Part shown: piece by piece, positions 1-6,420 of the stretch
Position numbering within the stretch: the stretch's first letter is position 1
Layout of the letters: every line of letters begins with the position of its first letter
Notes under the pieces: model-generated
Database searches by the model: none
What the model was told of the DNA's origin: nothing
Seen by the model: the letters and a program-made list of their open reading frames with translations, nothing else
Translations under genes and position numbers: made by a program
DNA from: Chitinophagaceae bacterium
GTDB lineage: Bacteria > Bacteroidota > Bacteroidia > Chitinophagales > Chitinophagaceae
Length of the DNA: 7,263 nt
Assembly (NCBI GenBank): GCA_947378615.1
Contig: CANCKV010000152.1
Location: 1 to 7,263 of the forward strand
Direction of reading: 5' to 3'

Positions 1-60
1 GTACGACCTTTATATGAATTACTAAAAAGTAATGAGAAAATAGCGTTTTTATTCATGTAA
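1..60 (+). CDS. C-terminal tail of an unidentified upstream gene (5' end outside window)
   Basis: Frame 1 is open from the first base to a TAA at 58-60 and encodes 19 residues beginning VRPLYELLKSN and ending AFLFM. The mix of charged and hydrophobic residues is ordinary for a protein C-terminus, and the next gene starts only 13 nt later on the same strand, which suggests co-transcription. No family can be named from so short a tail. The alternative is that this is a chance open frame: 20 codons without a stop is not rare, even in AT-rich DNA. Confidence 0.5.
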   Translation, partial: VRPLYELLKSNEKIAFLFM

Positions 61-73
61 ATAATACAAAATA

Positions 74-1039
74 ATGGCTTCTGAAAATTGGATTCGTAGT
101 GATAACTTTATCGATAACAGTACCGATGATAACTATAAGCTTGCATTTGAAATTTTTAATGAATTCGATTCAAGACTAATGAACAGCAAAGAAGATGCTG
201 ATATTTTGGAATACTACAACTTCTTCAACCCATTTAAGGAAGCGTATGATGAGTCTTATGTTTTGTTGAATCATTTGAATAGTACAAGTCCTTCAAATAC
301 TTTATATGTAAAACAACTAATTGAAAGGCTAAGAGGAATCGAAATTCAAAAATGGGATGTTGCCATACAAACAATTTATACAAGGGAATCAGCAAATTAC
401 AAGTCGATATTACCCCATTTTCGTCACCCGTTTCAAAATGGGGCAATTAACAAAAGGGTTGATTCCCTCAAGAATTTGATTATCGCAATGGAGGGGGATA
501 TAAAGTTGTCTGAAATTCGATTAGAGGTGGAAGAATTTTATTCTTCCCTCATTTTAGCAATAGAAAAGCAAGAATTACAATTTCTAAAAATTGATTCCGC
601 AGTAATTGACCTTGAAAAAAAACGTCTTGAGGCTTCCGAAGGTGTCATGTATGTTTATGGAAAGCTAATCAGTAAATATTATAAAAACCTCAGGTCGATA
701 GATGCTTATTTTCCAATAGATTTATTACAGAAGGTTCTTCAGGACTTATTTATGGCAACTTTGAAAAATGAAAAAGAAAGATATTTATTCAAACGAACTT
801 TAGATATTGATACAGACATTTTGCAAGTTAAAATTATAGGAGAAAATTCTGTAATTGGATATTTTACAAATGGTCTCACTGACCAACTGGAAAAGGATGG
901 TTTATTTGTCACTTTCCCGCCAAATACTCTAAATAAGTATCCACTGTCTGAAATGGGATATTCCTCTGAAAGACATCATTTTTATATACTTCAGAAAGGA
1001 AGCGGCACTTCAATTGTTACCATAAAAATCTGTTCTTAA
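74..1039 (+). CDS. hypothetical protein, 321 aa, predominantly helical, cytoplasmic
   Basis: I do not recognise this protein. The start is the first ATG after an in-frame TAA at 62-64. There is no signal peptide and no membrane segment, and the only cysteine is residue 320. Residues 20-65 and 75-235 are rich in Leu, Ile, Glu and Lys in helix-like spacing. Residues 115-121 (HFRHPFQ) followed by GAINKRVDSLKNL look like a conserved turn plus helix. Residues 140-190 (EGDIKLSEIRLEVEEF and LEKKRLEASEG) could form a helical bundle or short coiled coil. The last 85 residues are more strand-like (QVKIIGENSVIGYF, GLFVTF, HHFYILQKG, SIVTIKI), so a helical N-terminal module plus a small beta C-terminal module is plausible. 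It lies 13 nt after the upstream tail and 80 nt before recF, which seems to have its own promoter. Codon composition resembles its neighbours. The gene is convincing; the function is open. Confidence 0.85.
   Translation: MASENWIRSDNFIDNSTDDNYKLAFEIFNEFDSRLMNSKEDADILEYYNFFNPFKEAYDESYVLLNHLNSTSPSNTLYVKQLIERLRGIEIQKWDVAIQTIYTRESANYKSILPHFRHPFQNGAINKRVDSLKNLIIAMEGDIKLSEIRLEVEEFYSSLILAIEKQELQFLKIDSAVIDLEKKRLEASEGVMYVYGKLISKYYKNLRSIDAYFPIDLLQKVLQDLFMATLKNEKERYLFKRTLDIDTDILQVKIIGENSVIGYFTNGLTDQLEKDGLFVTFPPNTLNKYPLSEMGYSSERHHFYILQKGSGTSIVTIKICS
413..443. repeat. perfect 9-bp inverted repeat inside the hypothetical gene
   Basis: CCCCATTTT at 413-421 is complementary to AAAATGGGG at 435-443, with a 13-nt spacer. 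The four G-C pairs make it stable for AT-rich DNA. It covers codons 114-124 of the hypothetical protein. No T run follows on the plus strand, so it is not a standard terminator. A chance match is possible. Confidence 0.4.
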
Positions 1040-1064
1040 ATCGTTGCTTTCTGAAAAACTTAGT

Positions 1065-1096
1065 GTTACTTGTAGTAAAAACTCTTGAGTAGTAAC
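1065..1096. repeat. nested inverted repeats overlapping the recF promoter
   Basis: GTTACT at 1065-1070 pairs with AGTAAC at 1091-1096. A second AGTAA at 1074-1078 offers an alternative 5-bp pairing with TTACT. Between them, ACTC-TT-GAGT at 1081-1090 is a 4-bp inverted repeat whose centre contains the TTG of the candidate upstream promoter element. This could be an operator, or a weak terminator-like structure for the preceding gene. The stems are short, so chance is not excluded. Confidence 0.3.
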
Positions 1097-1114
1097 GATA
1101 ATCCTTTATTTTGC
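1085..1114 (+). promoter_or_regulatory. candidate Bacteroidota-type promoter for recF
   Basis: TTG at 1085-1087 is followed after 18 nt by TTATTTTGC (1106-1114), one mismatch from the TAnnTTTG(C) -7 element that the Bacteroidota primary sigma factor recognises. The spacing falls in the usual 17-23 nt range. The -7 box ends only 5 nt before the recF ATG, so the transcript would begin at or very near the start codon. The same octamer TATTTTGC occurs at 6383-6390 upstream of the SusC-like gene. Confidence 0.5.
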
Positions 1115-1119
1115 CACTG

Positions 1120-2205
1120 ATGCTACAGCTCGATAATATTTCATTGGTACAATTTAGAAATTACAAGCAAAAAGATTTTTCTTTTACAGAGAAAATTGTG
1201 GGCATCTGTGGTCAAAATGGTAGTGGCAAAACTAATTTGTTGGATGCTATCTATTATCTCGGTTTTACAAAAAGCTATTTTTCTAGGAGTGATAGTCAAA
1301 ATGTGCAACATGGAATGATGGGGATGCGACTTCAAGGTAATTTTAAGCTATTTGAAAAGGAACAAAATATATGCTCAATACTAAGAGAGAATAATAAAAA
1401 GGAGTTCTCTTTGAATGGTGAAGAGTATAAAAAGTTCAGTGAACATATAGGACGATTCCCTTGTGTGATGATTGCGCCCGATGATGTGGAACTGATAATC
1501 GGAGGAAGTGAGGAGAGAAGGAAATTCATCGATACTATTCTCGCTCAATTAGACCGTAATTATTTGCAGCATCTGATTGACTATAACAAAATTTTGCAAC
1601 AAAGAAATAGTCTTTTGAAACAAACTTATGAAAGCGGAGGGATGAATGAGGAACTCTTGCAGGTTTTTAATAATCAACTTTCATCACTCGGAGAGTTGAT
1701 TTTTGTTCAAAGGACTAATTTTCTTCAAACCTTTATCGGGTTGACATTGGATTTCTATAAAATGATTGCAGGAAAGGATGATTTAGTAAATATCAGTTAT
1801 CAAAGCGATTTGCAGAATGGGAAAATGGGTGCATTACTCCAAAGTTCAAGACAAAAGGATTTGGTATTGCAAAGGACTACGGTAGGCATTCATAAAGATG
1901 AATTAATCATTAAAATGGATTCAGCAGCTTTCAAATCGGAGGCTTCTCAAGGACAAAGAAAGAGTTTGCTTTTTGCATTGAAACTTGCAGAATGGCAAAC
2001 GCTTAAAAGCCAAAAGGGCTTTTCTCCCATTCTTTTATTAGATGATGTATTTGAAAAATTGGATGCCATTAGAATGCATAATTTACTAGATTGGGTTTGT
2101 TCGGATGATGGAGGACAGGTATTTATAACGGATACGCATGCCGAAAGATTGAAAAACCAATTGACGGCCATTAAAGATAAATTTCAATTAATCATACTTG
2201 AATGA
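1120..2205 (+). CDS. recF: DNA replication and repair protein RecF (SMC-like ATPase)
   Basis: RecF is a cytoplasmic ABC/SMC-type ATPase that binds gapped DNA with RecR and RecO and helps RecA load onto SSB-coated single strands. At 361 residues the length is normal. Visible motifs: the N-terminal RecF-type opening QLDNISLVQFRNY; Walker A GQNGSGKT at 31-38; the RecF signature PDDVELIIGGSEERRKFID at 120-138, with serine where the classical pattern has proline; the ABC signature SQGQRK at 276-281; Walker B ILLLDD with VFEKLD (D-loop) at 304-315; and ITDTH at 336-340 in the switch position. A TTG codon at 1111 lies in the same frame, but it is part of the -7 promoter element, so ATG 1120 is preferred. 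The gene converges with the receptor on the opposite strand and ends 59 nt before a strong terminator hairpin. Identification is very secure. Confidence 0.97.
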   Translation: MLQLDNISLVQFRNYKQKDFSFTEKIVGICGQNGSGKTNLLDAIYYLGFTKSYFSRSDSQNVQHGMMGMRLQGNFKLFEKEQNICSILRENNKKEFSLNGEEYKKFSEHIGRFPCVMIAPDDVELIIGGSEERRKFIDTILAQLDRNYLQHLIDYNKILQQRNSLLKQTYESGGMNEELLQVFNNQLSSLGELIFVQRTNFLQTFIGLTLDFYKMIAGKDDLVNISYQSDLQNGKMGALLQSSRQKDLVLQRTTVGIHKDELIIKMDSAAFKSEASQGQRKSLLFALKLAEWQTLKSQKGFSPILLLDDVFEKLDAIRMHNLLDWVCSDDGGQVFITDTHAERLKNQLTAIKDKFQLIILE

Positions 2206-2264
2206 GAACCTCAGAGATGCGATTATTTTTTTTTACTCCTAAATAATGACAAGTAATGCTCAAT

Positions 2265-2300
2265 AAAAAACGCCTTAGAATTAATCTAAGACGTTTTTTT
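2265..2300. terminator. bidirectional intrinsic terminator between recF and the receptor gene
   Basis: The left arm 2265-2279 (AAAAAACGCCTTAGA) and the right arm 2285-2299 pair over 15 positions with a single C-A mismatch around a 5-nt ATTAA loop. The right arm ends in seven Ts (2294-2300) and the left arm starts with six As, so both strands give a stem followed by a U tract. It sits 59 nt after the recF stop and 21 nt after the end of the minus-strand receptor gene, so it can serve both convergent genes. Confidence 0.9.
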
Positions 2301-2321
2301 ATTTGGAATTGGTTTATTCAT

Positions 2322-5291
2322 TTATTTGGTCAATAAACCATCAATAGTCAAAGAAGTATATAGGAATGCTCCGATTGTTGGACCACCTGCATACTGAATG
2401 TAATTTGTATTTAATAGATCTGTTCCTCCAAATTTCAAGGTTGATTTGTACGCAGGCAATTTGAAAGTCACTTGACCATCGAGCGTGCCAATTGCGTTTA
2501 TACCTCCATTAACAAGTGGACTTTCCCAAAGAAAAGCATCTTGCCATTTCCAAACAAAATTGAATCCAATGTTCTTTACAATTTCTCTATTGCCAAAAGA
2601 TATATTACCTGTCCATTTAGGTGTATTGAAACCTGTAACAAATAAATCTCCTGTACTGCCTGTTGCAATGCTATTGTAGTTGACATTACCACTAATCAAG
2701 TATTTCTTATAGAAGTTATAAGTCAATCCTAATGATGCCCCATAATTATTATAATCATTCTTTGCATTCGTATAAACACGGTATCTATCCTGACCATAAC
2801 TAGCGGCTGTAGTTGCAGTAGCTTTTGTAGAATCTCTATTCCTATCTAACATAGCTAATACGGCTGCATCAGATCCTACCGTTTGTCCTTTAGGAACAAA
2901 TACTTGAACCTGTCCTAAGAAACCATTATAAATGTTGGTGTAAGCATCGAAATCGACTACTAATTTATTGTCAAATAATACACTCTTGTAACCAATCTCA
3001 AACGAAGTAATCTTTTCAGGACGAGCTTCAGGTAAATTAGCCGCTGTTAGAAGATTTCTATTAGCTAATGCTGCAGAGTCTGAATTGCCTGCTGCCTTAA
3101 CCGTATTATTAAAATTAACAACTGAAGATTGATAGTAACTATTGTTTAAATAGCCCAAGCCATTATTGATATAGGGCAAACTTCCTACCCGTTTAACACG
3201 TCCATTATTTACATAAGATAATGCCTCAAATAAAGATGGATAACGGTATCCTTCTTGGAAAGTAAATCGAATATTATGAATCTTATTAATAGTGTAAACT
3301 GCCGCAATTCTTGGTGTGAATTTGGGTTTAAATTCAGGATTATAATCGTATCGTAGAGAACCAAACAATTTTAAATGATCATTCAATAAAGTTTTGGTTA
3401 CTTGAGAGAAAGCACCGTATTTCTTGTAATAAACATTCTTTCCAAAAGTTCCATCAGCTAATTGTACACTTCTATCTGCAATTGGACGAGAAAAATCTAC
3501 GAAGTTATTGCCATCAGGAATTATCTCATATACTCTTGCATCTGCGCCAACTAACAAATCGAATACTTTTACTTTTTTGCTTAAATCCCATTGACCTTCT
3601 ACATGATATAAACGACTCTTCTGAATCAAAGCTGCTCCGCCTGTTGCAGGGGCATTTGGAATTGAAGAAGATTTGATATCCCAATTGTTTATATGTCTAA
3701 TAACATTTACTAAAGAATCAAAACGAGCTGTGCCAGGTTCAGCACGTCCTTTATCTGCTACAGACCTAGCATATCTATTCGCATCTGCAAGATTTGCAGA
3801 TGTTAAAGTTCCTCCATTATAGCTTTTTAAAGCAGTTTGGTATTTTGTTCCCCAACTAGTAGCGGTTTTTGTATCTGAAGCACCACCCGAGAATAAATCC
3901 AAATTGTCTGCCAAAGGCTTAACATTATAAGAGTCTCCTGTATTCTCAATTGAAACATAACTGCGAACTACATAGTCAGCACCCTTTAATTCTAACTTAT
4001 GATTTTGTACTAATACGTTGTTCAATTGTACCTTGTTTCCTCTTTGAAAAACCCCATCCATTTGTCCAACACGATAGTTGTAAGATAATTCTGCATGATC
4101 AGAAATCCGATAACTTAAACCTGCATCAAATTTGATATTCTTCACTTCGGGTAAAACAAGATCCTTTTCCCAATAGCCAGTCCTTGCAACGGTAAGTGTC
4201 TTGTTTTTAACTCCGTCAATGGTTAATCCAGTTAAAGAAACAGTATTACTACCTGCAACTGCATCGTCACCATATTTATTCCAACCATCAAAAGCAATAT
4301 TATTATCATCGCCATTAAGTGAAGGAAAAGCTGGATTAGCCGACTTTAAAGTGTTGGGATTTTGATCTTTTCTAGTGTTAGATAACCAATCAGTTCCTTT
4401 CAAATAGCTAACATTAACCTTATAAGCAAATTTATTATTGATTGCTTTTGCAAAACGAACGGCTGTTTCTGTCAATAGCGAACCGTCTCTTCCAGTTCCT
4501 CCCAGATGATTAATCCCTAGCTTTTGATAGAAGCTAAGACCTTGATTTGTAAAAGGGCTTTTTGTAATTAAATTGGCCATCCCATTGATAGCATTCATTC
4601 CATAAAGTGCTGATGCAGCTCCGGGAGTGATTTCCACACTAGCAATATCCAATTCTGTTGGTCCTATCGCATTGCCTAAAGGTACTCCTAATGTAGCCGC
4701 TTGCATATCTACCCCATCTACCAATTGCATGAAGCGGAAGTTGTTTGGGATATTAAATCCACGGGTATTAGGTACTTTAAAAGTCAAACTAGAGGTAATC
4801 ATTTGAATGCCCTTTACGTTTTCCAACGCATCGTAAAAACTAGGGGCAGGACTTTCTTTTATGGATCTGATGTCCAATTTCTGAATAGCTACAGGAGAAC
4901 GCTGAATACTCTCAGCTACCCGAGATGCAGTTACTACCACCTCTTTTCCCAAGAATGTTTGGGTTGATAAGGCGATATTCAACTTGGAATCAACACCGGT
5001 AACAAGAAATTCTTGTTGCTGATAACCTACAGAAGTAAAGACAAGTGTAAAAGGAAATTTAGACTTAGTTTTTAAAACAAACAATCCTTTATTGTTTGTC
5101 ACGGTGCCAGCTACAGTACCTTTAATCTGAATACTGACTCCAGGTAACGACTCATGCTTATCTTGATCTATTACTTGACCAGATATTTCTAGAAGACTGT
5201 TTTCTTGAGCTAATGAAACCCCAAAGCCCATTAAGGTCAGGGCTAATACCATCATTGTTTTTAATGAAAATCCTTGTACTTTTTTAATCAT
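2322..5291 (-). CDS. TonB-dependent outer-membrane receptor with N-terminal carboxypeptidase-regulatory-like domain, 989 aa
   Basis: This is an outer-membrane active transporter energised by TonB-ExbB-ExbD; the substrate (siderophore, cobalamin, glycan or peptide) cannot be told from sequence. Residues 1-28 form a Sec signal peptide (MIKK start, hydrophobic MMVLALTLMGFGVSLA, likely cut before Q29). Residues 36-108 are a carboxypeptidase-D regulatory-like beta-sandwich (ISGQVIDQD, LPGVSIQIKGT, TNNKGLF, TSVGY). GKEVVVTASR at 115-124 is the TonB-box region, followed by the plug to about 245 (LVDGVD 190-195, ASALYGMNAINGMANLITK). The rest is the beta barrel, with receptor-typical RYPSLFEAL (683-691), EKITSFEIGYKS (759-770) and DLLNTNY (958-964). 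It lacks the SusC-type plug signature and any STN domain. I see no cysteine. The C-terminus is GLLTK rather than an aromatic residue. ATG 5291 gives a proper signal peptide. It is transcribed divergently from the small broken gene at 5390. Confidence 0.95.
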   Translation of the reverse strand: MIKKVQGFSLKTMMVLALTLMGFGVSLAQENSLLEISGQVIDQDKHESLPGVSIQIKGTVAGTVTNNKGLFVLKTKSKFPFTLVFTSVGYQQQEFLVTGVDSKLNIALSTQTFLGKEVVVTASRVAESIQRSPVAIQKLDIRSIKESPAPSFYDALENVKGIQMITSSLTFKVPNTRGFNIPNNFRFMQLVDGVDMQAATLGVPLGNAIGPTELDIASVEITPGAASALYGMNAINGMANLITKSPFTNQGLSFYQKLGINHLGGTGRDGSLLTETAVRFAKAINNKFAYKVNVSYLKGTDWLSNTRKDQNPNTLKSANPAFPSLNGDDNNIAFDGWNKYGDDAVAGSNTVSLTGLTIDGVKNKTLTVARTGYWEKDLVLPEVKNIKFDAGLSYRISDHAELSYNYRVGQMDGVFQRGNKVQLNNVLVQNHKLELKGADYVVRSYVSIENTGDSYNVKPLADNLDLFSGGASDTKTATSWGTKYQTALKSYNGGTLTSANLADANRYARSVADKGRAEPGTARFDSLVNVIRHINNWDIKSSSIPNAPATGGAALIQKSRLYHVEGQWDLSKKVKVFDLLVGADARVYEIIPDGNNFVDFSRPIADRSVQLADGTFGKNVYYKKYGAFSQVTKTLLNDHLKLFGSLRYDYNPEFKPKFTPRIAAVYTINKIHNIRFTFQEGYRYPSLFEALSYVNNGRVKRVGSLPYINNGLGYLNNSYYQSSVVNFNNTVKAAGNSDSAALANRNLLTAANLPEARPEKITSFEIGYKSVLFDNKLVVDFDAYTNIYNGFLGQVQVFVPKGQTVGSDAAVLAMLDRNRDSTKATATTAASYGQDRYRVYTNAKNDYNNYGASLGLTYNFYKKYLISGNVNYNSIATGSTGDLFVTGFNTPKWTGNISFGNREIVKNIGFNFVWKWQDAFLWESPLVNGGINAIGTLDGQVTFKLPAYKSTLKFGGTDLLNTNYIQYAGGPTIGAFLYTSLTIDGLLTK
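3782..3802. repeat. perfect 9-bp hairpin with a 3-nt loop inside the receptor gene
   Basis: CATCTGCAA at 3782-3790 pairs fully with TTGCAGATG at 3794-3802 around GAT, and a G-T wobble could extend it by one pair. It encodes the repetitive ANLADA stretch of a barrel loop or strand on the minus strand, so the repetitive peptide may itself explain the symmetry. No T run follows in either direction. Confidence 0.4.
5077..5099. repeat. perfect 9-bp hairpin near the 5' end of the receptor mRNA
   Basis: ACAAACAAT at 5077-5085 pairs with ATTGTTTGT at 5091-5099 around a 5-nt loop. On the minus-strand mRNA this lies about 190-215 nt after the start codon, in the codons for TNNKGLF of the regulatory-like domain. 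With two G-C pairs it is only moderately stable. Chance is possible. Confidence 0.35.
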
Positions 5292-5389
5292 AATTAGTGA
5301 TTGTGTTGTTTGAAAATTAGAGTTGATAATTGCACTATATTAGTAGAGTAATGAATGAAAAGTTTGAAACGTAAATTTTAATTTATAAA

Positions 5390-5744
5390 ATGTATGCTCA
5401 AAGGCAACTTAAAGAATCAATACAAGAAGAGCGATTCGAATTATTTAAAGAAGTGTATGATGAATTCTTTGGTGTCAAAACCAAAGTGTAATTGGAAAAT
5501 ACAATATTGCAGCCAAGAAGAAGTTTATTTTGTTTCATCGGTGGCAAATATATATAAATCTACTAGAGTAATAGACTTATTGTCAAAAAAAGTTTTCATG
5601 TCTTGTCTTTTTCCACTTTTAGTAAAAAAAGGAATGCTTAAAATATCCGTAAATATTCCCAATGAAAGTCAAGTAAGGGAAGTGAAATGGACGATAACCC
5701 ATTTAAATAAGTATCCTTTTGACAGATTGAACCTGCCAATTTAA
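5390..5744 (+). pseudogene. small unknown gene (about 117 aa) apparently split by a +1 frameshift
   Basis: ATG 5390, the first after an in-frame stop at 5372-5374, opens a convincing helical N-terminus (MYAQRQLKESIQEER, then FELFKEVYDEFFGVKTKV) that ends at TAA 5489-5491. One frame over, the sequence stays open to TAA 5742-5744 and encodes CNWKIQYCSQEEVYFVSSVA, ANIYKSTRVIDLLSKK and VKWTITHLNKYPFDRLNLPI. Removing one A from the AAAA run at 5477-5480 joins the two halves through VKPKCNWK into a single 117-residue frame. An ATG at 5394 gives an uninterrupted 116-residue frame, but its first 30 residues are Lys/Asn/Ser-rich and look like an out-of-frame reading. I know no family for the composite; no signal peptide is present. 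It may be a real pseudogene, a sequencing or assembly error, or, less likely, a programmed frameshift. It lies 98 nt from the divergent receptor gene. Confidence 0.45.
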
Positions 5745-5807
5745 AAATCATTCAAACAATAAATAGGATAGTCATTCTGTTATGTTTATTCCCATTGTTT
5801 TAATTAA

Positions 5808-5973
5808 AGGCTCAGAATAGAATTGAAACAAATCTTTCGAGAAAAGGCTAGAAACTTTGGGTTGACAAAAACGCAAATTGGAAAGACGAAGAATTTACTT
5901 GCCTAATACCAACGTTAATACCATTAAAACTTATCTGCAAACAGGAGGGTGGGATGTATATCAAGCTTACTGA
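5808..5973 (+). pseudogene. possible remnant of a short coding sequence, frameshifted, no start codon
   Basis: From 5808 (after TAA 5805-5807) one frame reads RLRIELKQIFREKARNFG and then LTKTQIGKTKNLLA before TAA 5904-5906. The next frame then reads PNTNVNTIKTYLQTGGWDVY plus QAY to TGA 5971-5973. Skipping one base near 5901 would join them. Both halves have protein-like composition, but neither has an ATG and I cannot assign a family. This is weak evidence; chance open frames of this length are common. Confidence 0.2.
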
Positions 5974-6355
5974 AAAAGACTATTCTTAATCTTTTTATTT
6001 TTTTGAAAATAATAGGTATTCATATTTTTAAGTAACCTATTATCTCTCGAATCATTTAAGCTTGGTTTCAAAAACTAAATCCTTCAAATGTTAACAGTTG
6101 TATGAAAAAGTTTATGTATATGGAAATACTTTCGACCCATTTCCGATTATATCCTCTAAAAAAATATATTTGTTAATGTAGCAGGATGGTGCATGACAGT
6201 GAAGTAGTTAATGTCTATATTTTTACACCATATTAATAAAGAAATTGTCTTAATGAGCTCTGTTATAGTAAAATAGTATTTCTCTTCACGTAAATAATTA
6301 CTCTATTTCAGGATAAATTATAATAGAAGTATAGATTTAAGAGATTTTTATTTTA

Positions 6356-6390
6356 TTGGAGTAAAATGATTCAAACTTTTGCTATTTTGC
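6356..6390 (+). promoter_or_regulatory. candidate promoter of the SusC-like gene
   Basis: TATTTTGC at 6383-6390 is the same octamer found before recF and resembles the Bacteroidota -7 element TAnnTTTG with one base missing. A TTG at 6356-6358 lies 24 nt upstream, slightly beyond the usual spacing. Transcription would begin near 6396, giving a leader of about 15-25 nt. The match is imperfect. Confidence 0.3.
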
Positions 6391-6420
6391 TTTATTAATC
6401 TTATGAATTAAATGGATGAT

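Larger units (their letters stand above)
5745..6420. other. long AT-rich intergenic stretch with no intact gene
   Basis: Nothing here reads as an intact gene. 5808-5973 contains a weak broken coding trace, described separately. AAAAAGA at 5973-5979 and TCTTTTT at 5990-5996 form an AT-rich, terminator-like arrangement. ATAATAGGT (6009-6017) and ACCTATTAT (6035-6043) form a 9-bp inverted repeat with a 17-nt spacer. TATATTTG at 6165-6172 matches the -7 consensus but lacks an upstream TTG. The last 60 nt hold the candidate promoter of the SusC-like gene. No tRNA, riboswitch or transposon end was recognised. Confidence 0.6.

Noticed and set aside
1111..1119. TTG start for recF giving an MPLM... 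N-terminus
   Set aside because: The TTG overlaps the -7-like promoter element, and the ATG at 1120 gives the normal RecF N-terminus (MLQLDNISLVQFRNY).
4701..4967. 88-codon plus-strand open frame inside the receptor gene
   Set aside because: It lies entirely antisense to the strongly supported plug-domain coding sequence and has no family resemblance; a shadow frame.
5312..5319. TAATTTTC on the minus strand as a -7 element for the 989-aa receptor
   Set aside because: It differs from TAnnTTTG at the last base, and no TTG lies at the proper distance upstream on the minus strand; too weak to list as a promoter.
6009..6043. 9-bp inverted repeat ATAATAGGT/ACCTATTAT as an operator or terminator
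   Set aside because: It has a long 17-nt spacer, is AT-rich and has no T run; this is expected by chance in AT-rich DNA.
6046..6052. TCGAATC resembling a tRNA T-loop
   Set aside because: No flanking T-stem, anticodon arm or acceptor stem could be found around it.
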